DNA from: Achromobacter xylosoxidans
Lineage (GTDB): Bacteria; Pseudomonadota; Gammaproteobacteria; Burkholderiales; Burkholderiaceae_B
Direction of reading: 5' to 3'
NCBI RefSeq assembly: GCF_002192695.1
Contig: NZ_MTLG01000001.1
Location: forward strand, 54,878-118,877
Length of the DNA stretch: 64,000 nucleotides
Part shown: positions 52,334 through 59,395 of the stretch, in pieces
Position numbering within the stretch: position 1 is the first letter of the stretch
How the letters are laid out: each line of letters starts with the position of its first letter
Notes under the pieces: model-generated
What the model was told of the DNA's origin: nothing
Seen by the model: the letters and a program-made list of their open reading frames with translations, nothing else
Database searches by the model: none
Made by a program: the position numbers and the translations under genes

Positions 52334-52509
52334 TCGTCGTACGCTTCAAGATTGATGTGTTGGCGGTTGTCGTCGGACCATTTCCAGTGTTTGCCCTCGA
52401 TCAGGTAGCCGTCTCGGATCAGATGCCGGAACGAATGGACAGATCTACCTGTACATTCGGAAGCCTTCTCCACGACGACCCACGCGACGGGTCGATAGCG
52501 TAATGGCAT
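52237..52509 (-). CDS. xis: Excisionase-like protein (DUF1233 type)
   Basis: A 90-residue small DNA-binding protein. The segment AWVVVEKASECTGRSVHSFR then GYLIEGKHWKWSDDNRQHIN and LEAYDEWV is the winged-helix excisionase pattern (recognition helix plus YLxEGxHW and NLxAYxxW). A basic Ser/Arg-rich tail follows. I chose the ATG at 52509, with GAGG eight bases upstream; longer open frames overlap the DUF1173 gene. It probably directs the integrase towards excision. Confidence 0.85.
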   Translation of the reverse strand: MPLRYRPVAWVVVEKASECTGRSVHSFRHLIRDGYLIEGKHWKWSDDNRQHINLEAYDEWVSESTSKGSKRGRRRSESTSAGTISATVNV

Positions 52510-52558
52510 TCGTATTGCCTCATAGAGTTGAGTGGACTGACGTTGGCTGGAAGTCCGT

Positions 52559-53821
52559 TCAGGGAAAAGGCGGAATTGGAGCTCCGGCGGCGGCGTCCCA
52601 CTGCCACCATTTGCCGGGACCGTACTTTTCGTCGTAGTGAGCGATCTTCTGCTCCTTGCGTGCCGCATAGTCTGGATCCGTCAGGCCCCAAACCTCCATT
52701 GGCAAGATCTCACTGCGATCGCGCAACCAGAAGTCGGGAAAGACTTGCTCGGTCCCGGCATCGAATCGGAGCGGCTTTTCGAAGCGACGCTCGGCGGCGA
52801 CCAGGGCTGCCACCACCGCGGCCTCATAGCCCGAATCGACGGGGATCCATTGAGGGGTCACGGTCATGAGGGCGAGATCTACAACCCGCGCCTTCATCGA
52901 ACCTGCGGCGGGGGTGGGAACGTCTGTCTGCGCGATGGCAATGACCATGTCACCCGACATCCATCCATTTACTTCGGCCATGAAGCGGCGCTGCAAGACC
53001 TCCCAGTCCTCTGCCGAAAGCGTGAGGTGTGGGATGCCATGAAAGCCCATGATCGGCAGACGTCCGGCCGCTTCCATGCCAGGCTGGTACTGTGCCAAGG
53101 GCGCAACGGCGACCAGGCGGCGGCGGCGGTTCATCGCTTCTGTGGATTTCGCCTTGTTCAGGCCGGCCTGCTGCCCATCAGCCGCCGTCGCAGCAATCAC
53201 CAGATTGCTGGACAAGCGAACGCGACCAGCAAAAGTGGACGAGGCAACACGCAATAGGTGGTAATGCACGATGCCGACGCTGCGTTTGCCATTCATGGAT
53301 GGCGCCCAGGCATTGAAGCCGGCCTCCGTCCACAGGTAGTGGAGCAGGCCGAGCAATGTCATGCTGGCCTGGCCAGATCGGCCGCGAGCCGTCGCCACCT
53401 TCTTGTCAGCACCGGCAGCGGCCTTCTCCTCTTCAGGGGCGGCTGTCGAGCGTTGCTGAAGACCAACCTTGAGCTTGATCTTGGTATTGCCATCATCCAG
53501 CTCTTGCACCACGCCGCGTCGATATCCGCCAAGCCCTGACATCCCCGGATCGACGCCATAGTAGGTACAGTCCTCGCTATGATCCGGCCCTGTCTCCGGA
53601 AACCGTGCCAGGTGAAAGCGGTCGGAGTTCGTGCGGCTGTGTATCGACAGGCGCTTATGGCCCGGACCGAGACAGCAACAGCGAACATCAGCCTTTCCGT
53701 GGGAAAGCAGCAGGACGCGCTTCCAAGCATCGGAGTACTGTTCCTTGGTCTGAAATTCAGGGGAGTAGAGCTGAGCCTTGTCGCTCAGGATGATTTCGAC
53801 CGGATAGAGGATTTTGTCCAT
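52559..53821 (-). CDS. DUF1173 family protein
   Basis: A 420-residue protein of a family found on plasmids and integrative elements, function unknown. The N-terminal third holds a Cys/His cluster (VRCCCLGPGHKRLSIHSR, then HSEDCTYYGVDPG, about residues 40-80) that looks like a zinc site. The C-terminal part has a mixed fold ending with conserved Trp/Pro-rich segments (DFWLRDRSEILPMEVWGL). I chose the ATG at 53821 because it overlaps the stop of the small membrane protein gene (TGATG). The frame is open about 100 codons further, but that part reads across the small genes. Confidence 0.82.
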   Translation of the reverse strand: MDKILYPVEIILSDKAQLYSPEFQTKEQYSDAWKRVLLLSHGKADVRCCCLGPGHKRLSIHSRTNSDRFHLARFPETGPDHSEDCTYYGVDPGMSGLGGYRRGVVQELDDGNTKIKLKVGLQQRSTAAPEEEKAAAGADKKVATARGRSGQASMTLLGLLHYLWTEAGFNAWAPSMNGKRSVGIVHYHLLRVASSTFAGRVRLSSNLVIAATAADGQQAGLNKAKSTEAMNRRRRLVAVAPLAQYQPGMEAAGRLPIMGFHGIPHLTLSAEDWEVLQRRFMAEVNGWMSGDMVIAIAQTDVPTPAAGSMKARVVDLALMTVTPQWIPVDSGYEAAVVAALVAAERRFEKPLRFDAGTEQVFPDFWLRDRSEILPMEVWGLTDPDYAARKEQKIAHYDEKYGPGKWWQWDAAAGAPIPPFP

Positions 53822-53973
53822 CAGAGCCAGCCTCGTTTCGAAGCGATGTCGCACAGCGTTGAACTGATGAAAGGCAGGTTGGCGCGGCACTCGTCCAACC
53901 CCAGCCCAAGCGCAATGGCGGCAAGGACTGCTCCTGCCACGAGACACGCCAACATGATAAGAAGCGGATTCAT
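53821..53973 (-). CDS. Small single-span membrane protein
   Basis: A 50-residue protein with one hydrophobic helix (NPLLIMLACLVAGAVLAAIA, residues 2-21) and a short polar tail. A strong ribosome site AAAGGAAACGC precedes the ATG at 53973. The stop overlaps the DUF1173 start (TGATG), and the ATG overlaps the stop of the preceding small ORF (ATGA). The couplings make a real gene likely although the protein is very short. Function unknown. Confidence 0.72.
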   Translation of the reverse strand: MNPLLIMLACLVAGAVLAAIALGLGLDECRANLPFISSTLCDIASKRGWL

Positions 53974-54182
53974 GCGTTTCCTTTTGCTTTTGAATGCGAG
54001 CAGCCGCGCTGTGCACGGCAAAAAGAGGTTGCCGGAGAGGCCCTTGGCCTGTTGCGCTTATGACGGCGGCGACATAGGCGCCTGGATTGATGCCGAGGCA
54101 GTGTGTACTGCAAGCGCTCAACCTGTGCGTTCAGGACGCCATTGAGCGTGGTGAGATCATCCGAATCGGAGCGCTCGTGCAT
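53970..54182 (-). CDS. Small basic protein, function unknown
   Basis: A 70-residue ORF with an acidic start (MHERSDSDDLTTLNGVLN) and a very basic Arg/His/Cys-containing second half. Its ATG overlaps the stop of the preceding frame (TGATG) and its stop overlaps the membrane-protein start (ATGA), so it fits into a coupled chain. No clear ribosome site is seen, and the KorB-type operator lies 4 bp before the ATG. I do not recognise a family. Confidence 0.5.
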   Translation of the reverse strand: MHERSDSDDLTTLNGVLNAQVERLQYTLPRHQSRRLCRRRHKRNRPRASPATSFCRAQRGCSHSKAKGNA

Positions 54183-54442
54183 CAGCGTTTAGCTGCTAAA
54201 CACGCACGCGCTTGATAGGCGTGAACGCCGATTCGGATGCCGCCGCCGAAATACCACGACGTTGGCGGCTTCCTGCCGACTTGCACGGCGCAAGCAAGTT
54301 GAGACCCTGCCTGGTTTTCGCCTAGCCCGTTACTCGCCACGGGAGGCATGCTGATAACGCTGGGGCGCTCGCTGACGGCCTCAGAAGAAGAGACTCCCTC
54401 ACAGGATCCGCCAGATGAAGCAGGGGGTTCTTCGAACCTCAC
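54182..54442 (-). CDS. Possible small protein, function unknown
   Basis: An 86-codon open frame with a GTG start at 54442; an internal ATG at 54349 is an alternative giving 55 residues (PPVASNGLGENQAGSQLACA onward). The C-terminus FGGGIRIGVHAYQARACLAA is encoded across the KorB-type operator. Its TGA overlaps the next ATG. The start is poorly supported. Another open frame without an ATG (54399-54533, GTG start) overlaps its beginning. Confidence 0.35.
   Translation of the reverse strand: MRFEEPPASSGGSCEGVSSSEAVSERPSVISMPPVASNGLGENQAGSQLACAVQVGRKPPTSWYFGGGIRIGVHAYQARACLAAKR
54187..54201. promoter_or_regulatory. KorB-type operator 1
   Basis: GTTTAGCTGCTAAAC is a 15-bp palindrome around a central T. 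Its core TTTAGCTGCTAAA matches the IncP KorB operator TTTAGCSGCTAAA except at the central base. It lies 4 bp before the start of the small basic protein gene in the int/xis operon. Confidence 0.75.
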
Positions 54443-54658
54443 CCTCGATTCGTTCGAGATCTAGGTGGTCTTCCAGGCTCGGCGCCTGGACAGATTTTTT
54501 CAACCCGGTGTCGTGCACCTGGTCGGACTTCACGGGCCTCTTCTCGACCCTCCTAGATTCTTGCCGCTTGTTTTTGTCCCCGGGGCCTTTAATTCCTTGC
54601 GGCCAACTCCCCTTGGCGTCGCTTCACAGCGAACGCGGGACGGTACTACTGTTGCGCA

Positions 54659-54671
54659 TTGTTAAAGAGCG
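54659..54671 (-). promoter_or_regulatory. boxA-like antitermination sequence
   Basis: The minus strand reads CGCTCTTTAACAA, matching 12 of 13 positions of the boxA of E. coli rRNA operons (TGCTCTTTAACAA). It begins within about 5 bases of the predicted transcription start. A leader of about 215 nt without a convincing gene follows, down to 54442. In rRNA operons boxA binds NusB/NusE and prevents premature termination. Confidence 0.65.
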
Positions 54672-54681
54672 TGTAGATTTG

Positions 54682-54710
54682 ACTGTACTATTTAGTACAT
54701 ATTTCGTCAA
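54682..54710 (-). promoter_or_regulatory. Operator-controlled promoter of the DUF1173-xis-int operon
   Basis: On the minus strand the -35 is TTGACG (54705-54710) and the -10 is TACAGT (54682-54687), spacer 17 bp. The palindrome TGTACTATTTAGTACA (54684-54699) covers the spacer and most of the -10. Repressor binding there should block RNA polymerase. The same 16 bp occur at 55379-55394. Confidence 0.7.
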
Positions 54711-54719
54711 TACCTTTTG

Positions 54720-54739
54720 GTGCATAATTCAAAATGCAC
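54720..54739. promoter_or_regulatory. Inverted repeat upstream of the int-operon promoter
   Basis: GTGCAT and ATGCAC are separated by 8 bp, 10 bp upstream of the -35 box (centre near -54). The position suits an activator site. Which protein binds is unknown. Confidence 0.5.
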
Positions 54740-54914
54740 TTCTCCAGAGACAAATAGCAATACAAGATACAATGCGTCACATAGACGATAGATTTTCAGC
54801 CGGCGTCAGTCGGCTCGTCCGCGATCCGGTGCGGACCAGACCAGTCGTAGTGCGGTGCGGGTGGTGGCTGAACTCGCCAGTTTGACGCTGCAGTTCGCAG
54901 TTCGTGCGTGGGAT

Positions 54915-55313
54915 CTATGCCGATCTTTTTTTCTGCATAGCACCAGCGATGAACTCAGACACGCGGATGTCCAGTTCGGCCCGTTTTTCGGGGCTGAGCA
55001 GCATGAATTCGTCGTAGGAAGAGTGGCGAAACGGCCAAGGAGTGGTCGCTGCCTTTGAAGGAGCGGGGCGGCCGGCCTCCGTTGTGGCGGCGGTGCCTAC
55101 GATGCCCTCCAAGTACCGCAAGGGCATTCCCGTCTGTTCTTCAAGATTGCGCGCACGTCGGGAGCCAAAGCTCTTCGTGCGCAACAACTGGGAGATTTCA
55201 CTCTCATTAAGGCCATGGGCCAGGCAGAACGCGCGCGTGCTCGGGTAGTGCGTGGAAATCCACGCACGTAACTGGTCCCGGCGGACCTGCATTTCCTGCG
55301 CAGCGGCGTCCAT
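54915..55313 (-). CDS. CI-like phage-type repressor
   Basis: A 132-residue DNA-binding protein. A helix-turn-helix at about residues 24-60 (STRAFCLAHGLNESEISQLL followed by a second RRARNLEEQTGMPLRYLEG part) resembles short CI/Cro-type regulators of prophages. The C-terminal part is acidic with LLSPEKRAELDIRVSEFI, possibly for dimerisation. There is no peptidase-type LexA domain, so RecA-induced self-cleavage is not expected. It is divergent from the Cro-like gene and probably binds the TGTACTATTTAGTACA operators. Confidence 0.75.
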   Translation of the reverse strand: MDAAAQEMQVRRDQLRAWISTHYPSTRAFCLAHGLNESEISQLLRTKSFGSRRARNLEEQTGMPLRYLEGIVGTAATTEAGRPAPSKAATTPWPFRHSSYDEFMLLSPEKRAELDIRVSEFIAGAMQKKRSA

Positions 55314-55378
55314 GGCGCGGATTCTGCATTAGGTACACCCGCTTTACCAAAAAGTACAAGACATCTGTACCAAATAAA

Positions 55379-55394
55379 TGTACTATTTAGTACA
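55379..55394. promoter_or_regulatory. Second copy of the phage-type operator
   Basis: TGTACTATTTAGTACA is identical to the site at 54684-54699 and ends one base before the ATG of the Cro-like gene. GTAC half sites also occur at 55354-55357 and 55367-55370 (GTACA...TGTAC) and near 55333. TACTAT within the palindrome could be a -10 box for a transcript starting at or near the ATG. Confidence 0.7.
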
Positions 55395-55395
55395 T

Positions 55396-55689
55396 ATGAA
55401 CGCCGCCAAACGATTCCCCCGCATCGAGCCACTGATCAAATGGCTCAAGAAGACGCCTCTGGATCAAGCCAGAGCCCAGTGTGCTGCACAGCAAACGAGC
55501 TGGGAATACCTCCGTCAGATCGCATACGGATACAAGCTCGTCGGGCCAAGGAAGGGCGCGGCCATTGAGCGCATAACCGGCATCTCTAGGCAATTGCTGC
55601 GCCCCTCGGATTACTGGCTCGCCTGGCCCGATTTGCCCAAGCCCGAGCCGCTTTCGCCAAATCCCCACTCCGACTGTGCCGACATCTAG
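55396..55689 (+). CDS. Cro-like DNA-binding protein
   Basis: A 97-residue small regulator. Residues about 10-60 (IEPLIKWLKKTPLDQARAQC, AAQQTSWEYLRQIAYGYKLV, then RKGAAIERITGI) form a YdaS/Cro-type helix-turn-helix. A Pro-rich tail follows. The ATG at 55396 has no ribosome site and abuts the operator; an in-frame ATG at 55378 lies inside it. A leaderless mRNA is possible. With the divergent repressor it forms a switch-like pair. Confidence 0.72.
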   Translation: MNAAKRFPRIEPLIKWLKKTPLDQARAQCAAQQTSWEYLRQIAYGYKLVGPRKGAAIERITGISRQLLRPSDYWLAWPDLPKPEPLSPNPHSDCADI

Positions 55690-55691
55690 TG

Positions 55692-55706
55692 GTTTAGCCG
55701 CTAAAC
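55692..55706. promoter_or_regulatory. KorB-type operator 2
   Basis: GTTTAGCCGCTAAAC contains an exact match to the IncP KorB operator (TTTAGCSGCTAAA, centre C). It lies between the Cro-like gene and parA, 34 bp before the parA ATG. It could serve for autoregulation of parA-korB or as a partition site. Confidence 0.85.
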
Positions 55707-55740
55707 GCACGTCATATCTCATTTACGAGGTAGAGCTCAT

Positions 55741-56490
55741 ATGCAGACTATTGTGATCGCCAACGGCAAGGGCGGCGTCGGCAAGACAGCTGACTCCGCA
55801 CACATCGGATTCCATGCCGGTGAAGAGGGCCTGAAAACCTTGGTTGCCGACCTGGACACCGGCAACCTCTCAAAAACCATGCGCGGGCATAGGCTGGAAT
55901 TGCCGGCGAGTGTCCTGTTTCAAGACGACGTTCCCGTCATACCGGAAGCCAGGGGGCCGCTCTCCCTCTTGCATGCGGATCGACTGCTGGCCAACGTAAT
56001 CTACATGTCTATTGACCGTGCGGTCACAAATTTCCGGGTAAATCTTGCCGAGTTCGAGAAGCAGGGCTTCGACTTGTGCGTGGTCGACACGCCCGCAAGC
56101 ATTGGCATTGCGACCATAGCGGCCCTGCGTTGCGCGGACGCGGTGATCAGTCCGGTGGAGATGGAGGACTACAGCATCGAGGGCATCAAGGACATGATGC
56201 GTGTGATCATCGGCGCCAAGCAACACAATCCCAAGCTGCAGTTCTTGGGAATCGTGCCCAATCGCGTTGACAGGCGGAATCCGCGCCAGGTCAAGCACCT
56301 GGCCGAAGTACAAGAAGCTCACGGAAAGCTCTTGGCACCAGTGGTCGTGGGACTGCGCACCAGCGTGGCAGACGCTCTCGCCGCCGGCGAGCCTGTGTGG
56401 AAAAGCAAAAAGACCACGGCACGGGCTGCTGCTGCCGAGATGCGTGCTCTTGGCGACCATGTCCTGCAACGCATGGGAGTAGCGCAATGA
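55741..56490 (+). CDS. parA: ParA-family partition ATPase
   Basis: A 249-residue MinD/ParA ATPase. The deviant Walker A NGKGGVGKTADSAHIGFHA is at about residues 8-26, with the signature Lys (KGG). Walker A' VADLDTGNLS is near 42, and the Walker B region LCVVDTPASIGIA is near 112. The residue after GKT is Ala instead of the usual Thr/Ser, a deviation from common ParAs. It has no N-terminal HTH, so it is of the short type. GAGG precedes the ATG. It overlaps korB by 4 bp. Confidence 0.93.
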   Translation: MQTIVIANGKGGVGKTADSAHIGFHAGEEGLKTLVADLDTGNLSKTMRGHRLELPASVLFQDDVPVIPEARGPLSLLHADRLLANVIYMSIDRAVTNFRVNLAEFEKQGFDLCVVDTPASIGIATIAALRCADAVISPVEMEDYSIEGIKDMMRVIIGAKQHNPKLQFLGIVPNRVDRRNPRQVKHLAEVQEAHGKLLAPVVVGLRTSVADALAAGEPVWKSKKTTARAAAAEMRALGDHVLQRMGVAQ

Positions 56491-57716
56491 ACGGGCCAAA
56501 CGACACGCAATTGGGTGGCGGTCTCGATCTGGCAGGATTGGGCGACCTCGCGTCGATGCTGGACGGCCCGCAGCAGATCGTCGGCTACCAGATGTACGAC
56601 ATCGCTCGGATTCATCCCGACCCGGACAATCGTCGTCGTGCTTATAACAATGGGCTCAGCGCGGAAAGTATCGGGGAGATGGCCGCGACCATTCGGGACA
56701 GGCAAAGCCAGGGCAAAAGGGGGGTGATGCTGCCCATCTCGTTGCGCCCGCACCCCTCCATCATTGGCGATTTCATGATCAATCACGGTCATCGCCGCTA
56801 CCTGGGATCGATAGAGGCGGGGCTTAGCCAGATCCCTGGATTTGAAGATCCCGATTTCGATGACTTCGATCAAATGATCGAAAACCTCCAGCGCGAAGGG
56901 CTCAGTGGCCGCGAAGCAGCGGACTTCATCGGAGGCAAACTCGCTGAAGGTATGACGCAGGCCGATATCGCACGCAAACTGGGCAAATCCAAAGCCTGGG
57001 TGAGCATGCACGTGGCAATGCTCGATTTGCCTGAGCCGGTCGCCGAGGCGGTGGCGAATGGACAGGTCACAGACGTGACGTTGGCTAAAGAACTGGTAGT
57101 TGCCCACCGTGAGAATCCAGGCGCAGTAGAAGAGCTGCTCAGCTCGACGGTGCAGAAGCCCACTCGCGCAAGCGTAAAGGCACTACGGCAAACCGCAGAG
57201 GGCAAGGAGAAGGTGAGGTCGCCAACCAAAGCACGCAACGCTAAAGAGGATGAGCAGCCGGCGGAAGGCGCAATCTCCGCGGAAGGCTCAACGCAGGTCG
57301 CGTCTGGCGACAACCCCGGCGGATCGCCCTCGGCGGACGAGGTGCCTGCCCATGTGCACGAGGAGTTCGACCGCATGCGGGCGCGACGAGATCAAGACAC
57401 TCGTGATCGCTCAAACCCTGCGTTAAAGATGTCGGGGATGCAAGCCCTCCAGCGCCTGATAGAAATCGCGCGCCGCGATACACAGCAGAGCAAGCGGGTG
57501 GCTGACTTCCTGCTCTCCTGGTGGAATGCCACCAGTTGCGGAGGCTTTGACTTAAGCGACCTCTGGAGCGTCGACGCCGAGATCGCCGACGATATGGTCA
57601 CTGTCATCGGACTGATCCGTCGCTCGCGAGCATATCCGGACACCTTCGGCACCCAGGTACACGACCAATTCAAGGCGCTAGTGACCTTGTGGCGCCCAGC
57701 ACTAATAGCCAACTGA
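56487..57716 (+). CDS. korB: KorB/ParB-type DNA-binding protein
   Basis: A 409-residue ParB-superfamily protein. The N-terminal ParB/Sulfiredoxin-like domain holds GHRRYLGSIEAGL near residue 102, replacing the GERR box. A KorB-type helix-turn-helix follows (EGMTQADIARKLGKSKAWVS, then HVAMLDLPEPV, about residues 150-185). Residues about 230-330 are a charged, Ser/Glu-rich linker, and a C-terminal domain ends the protein. The ATG at 56487, after GGGAG, overlaps the parA stop. Three TTTAGCNGCTAAA operators surround the gene region, as expected for KorB, which both represses promoters and acts in partition. Confidence 0.92.
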   Translation: MNGPNDTQLGGGLDLAGLGDLASMLDGPQQIVGYQMYDIARIHPDPDNRRRAYNNGLSAESIGEMAATIRDRQSQGKRGVMLPISLRPHPSIIGDFMINHGHRRYLGSIEAGLSQIPGFEDPDFDDFDQMIENLQREGLSGREAADFIGGKLAEGMTQADIARKLGKSKAWVSMHVAMLDLPEPVAEAVANGQVTDVTLAKELVVAHRENPGAVEELLSSTVQKPTRASVKALRQTAEGKEKVRSPTKARNAKEDEQPAEGAISAEGSTQVASGDNPGGSPSADEVPAHVHEEFDRMRARRDQDTRDRSNPALKMSGMQALQRLIEIARRDTQQSKRVADFLLSWWNATSCGGFDLSDLWSVDAEIADDMVTVIGLIRRSRAYPDTFGTQVHDQFKALVTLWRPALIAN

Positions 57717-57740
57717 TTACGAAACTGCATCTGGACAACT

Positions 57741-57755
57741 GTTTAGCCGCTAAAC
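57741..57755. promoter_or_regulatory. KorB-type operator 3
   Basis: GTTTAGCCGCTAAAC is identical to the copy at 55692-55706. It lies 24 bp after korB and 60 bp before the next ORF. A half-site-like TTTAGCCCGC follows at about 57769. Confidence 0.85.
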
Positions 57756-57814
57756 ACTATTGCCGCCTTTAGCCCGCGAAGCAGCATAAATAACGCTCTA
57801 CTAAGGATTGCGAA

Positions 57815-58111
57815 ATGCAGGACCAATCAATCCCCACGTTGTCCGAATTGCAAGCTTTGGACGGACGGATCTTCGCCACGCTGACGGCACAAGAAGCCCT
57901 TGTCATGGACTTCTATCGACGGCAAGGGCGGAAGTTCGACGTCGTCATAGGAATCATTAATGAGGCCGATACAGTCGAGGTCGCCGCGGCCCGCACGGAA
58001 GCGGAGGCAGACGAGCTCATGAAGCAGGCCAACAGCCGCATCTCCGTCACGATTGGTCCGAGAGCCGAATCGGCGTGGACCCAGCGAGTTGGACTACGGC
58101 GGGAATGCTGA
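57815..58111 (+). CDS. Small protein of unknown function
   Basis: A 98-residue, mainly helical, acidic protein (AQEALVMDFYRRQGRKFDVV, then VAAARTEAEADELMKQANSR). AAGGA lies 8 bases before the ATG. It follows a KorB-type operator and may be under KorB control. I do not recognise the family. Confidence 0.65.
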   Translation: MQDQSIPTLSELQALDGRIFATLTAQEALVMDFYRRQGRKFDVVIGIINEADTVEVAAARTEAEADELMKQANSRISVTIGPRAESAWTQRVGLRREC

Positions 58112-58165
58112 TCCTGGTTCGGCACACTTCAAGAATCACCCTACAAAACATCGAAGGAAGCACTG

Positions 58166-58504
58166 ATGACCAAGGCGATCGCGAAAATCAACGCACAGAT
58201 CAAGAAACTGGAAGAGCAGCATCGCCAGCTGACACTGCGCATGCGCGCGGACGAGATCAAGCACATTGTCCAGACGATGCGTGATTACGGACTGTCTCCA
58301 CAGGACATTCTGCCGGCATTCGCTGGCGAGCAGCGAAAGAAGAAGACTCCCATAAAGCCCTCCCAACGCAAACCCCGCGGCCCGGTCCAACCCAAGTATC
58401 GCCACCCGACAACAGGAGAAACTTGGACCGGACGGGGAAGGGCGCCGCGCTGGCTTGTGGCCGCAGAAAGTGCTGGCGCCGATCGCGCTGAATACCGAAT
58501 CTAA
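58166..58504 (+). CDS. H-NS-like DNA-binding protein
   Basis: A 112-residue nucleoid-associated protein. An N-terminal coiled-coil stretch (AKINAQIKKLEEQHRQLTLR) mediates oligomerisation. A basic linker with KKKTPIKP follows. The C-terminal H-NS motif is YRHPTTGETWTGRGRAPRWL at about residues 80-99. AAGGAAG precedes the ATG. Mobile elements often carry such proteins to silence their own AT-richer DNA; here it may repress cargo or transfer genes. Confidence 0.85.
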   Translation: MTKAIAKINAQIKKLEEQHRQLTLRMRADEIKHIVQTMRDYGLSPQDILPAFAGEQRKKKTPIKPSQRKPRGPVQPKYRHPTTGETWTGRGRAPRWLVAAESAGADRAEYRI

Positions 58505-58922
58505 CAAGGGCTCACAGGGAGGAAATGAAGCTGCGACGTAAATGCCTAAATCTCATCGTCCTATTGGCTTCATCATGATTGACGGGCTGAATGTCTTGGT
58601 CGTTACATGGATGCTGCTGATCAGTATCGTCCAGGATGATTAGCAGAATTTCCCGCACTGGGCCGACGGCAGTCGTCAAAACCGCCGGCTAGCCCTCTGC
58701 CCATTTCGGATCCGACGATCCCAAATCGCCGTAGGGAGTAATAGACGATTCATGCTCATGGCGATGTATCCTGATTTCGCGCAATGCGCGCGGCGTAAGG
58801 CGCTGTAGGGTCAAGCCCCAGGGTGCAATCCCCACGTGCACCAAATGTTGCTGACACTAATCTGTCATCTATGGGATATAGTCTGTCCGGATATCCAGAA
58901 CTAACGATGCATCGACTTTTCC
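58505..58922. other. 418-bp spacer between the H-NS-like gene and arsR
   Basis: I see no gene I can support here. A 17-codon frame at 58525-58578 has AGGGAGG just before its ATG, but the spacing is too short and it is closely followed by stops. A stem GGTGCA...TGCACC lies near 58823-58843. GATATAG and GGATATCC repeats just upstream of arsR are candidate ArsR operator elements. Confidence 0.5.
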
Positions 58923-59378
58923 ATGGCCATAACTAGCATGCCCTCGCCGGCAGTTGCCAGTCATTTCAACGCGGATCTTCCACGCGATGGGATGACCTTT
59001 AAGCACGCCTTGAGCGCATTTCACGCACTTTCCCAACCCACCAGGCTCGAGATTTTTCGTCTTCTAATGGCGAGAGAGCCGGAAGGCGCGCCTGCCGGCC
59101 TTATCGCGGAGATGGTGGAGGGGCCGCACAATACGGTGTCTCAACATCTATCGGTCCTTGCTCGAGCAGGATTGATTCGGGGCGACCGACAAGGGCGAAG
59201 CATCATCTACCGTGCAGACGTGGGTGTTATGGGCACGCTGATGTCCTTCATGTTGACGGACTGTTGTCACGGCCATCCGGAGGCATGTGCACCCGTGATC
59301 GCCGCTCTCGCCGGGCACTGCGACTGCGACGTCGTGGTTAGCAAGAAGTCGTCCAACCCGAGAAAGAAAAAGACCTAG
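58923..59378 (+). CDS. arsR: ArsR-family metalloregulator
   Basis: A 151-residue winged-helix repressor. The HTH is at about residues 55-90 (LIAEMVEGPHNTVSQHLSVL then RAGLIRGDRQGRSIIYR). The expected inducer site appears to be a C-terminal Cys cluster (C114, C115, C122, C133, C135; TDCCHGHPEACAP). That is typical of arsenite-sensing ArsR proteins with sites outside the HTH. It converges with moaA, 17 bp apart. It most likely senses arsenite; its targets may lie beyond the window. Confidence 0.88.
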   Translation: MAITSMPSPAVASHFNADLPRDGMTFKHALSAFHALSQPTRLEIFRLLMAREPEGAPAGLIAEMVEGPHNTVSQHLSVLARAGLIRGDRQGRSIIYRADVGVMGTLMSFMLTDCCHGHPEACAPVIAALAGHCDCDVVVSKKSSNPRKKKT

Positions 59379-59395
59379 CGCAAACGATGGCCATG

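Noticed and set aside
54399..54533. A minus-strand open frame in the int-operon leader that reads like a natural protein
   Set aside because: It has no ATG, only a GTG, and the AGGAGG upstream is too far away (about 15 bases). I leave it out as a gene.
54415..54885. A 156-codon plus-strand frame in the leader region of the int operon
   Set aside because: No ribosome site and low-complexity composition. It runs opposite to the promoter, boxA and small ORFs on the minus strand.
58525..58578. A 17-codon ORF after the H-NS-like gene with AGGGAGG before its ATG
   Set aside because: The ribosome site is too close to the ATG, the peptide is very short, and no second line of evidence supports it.
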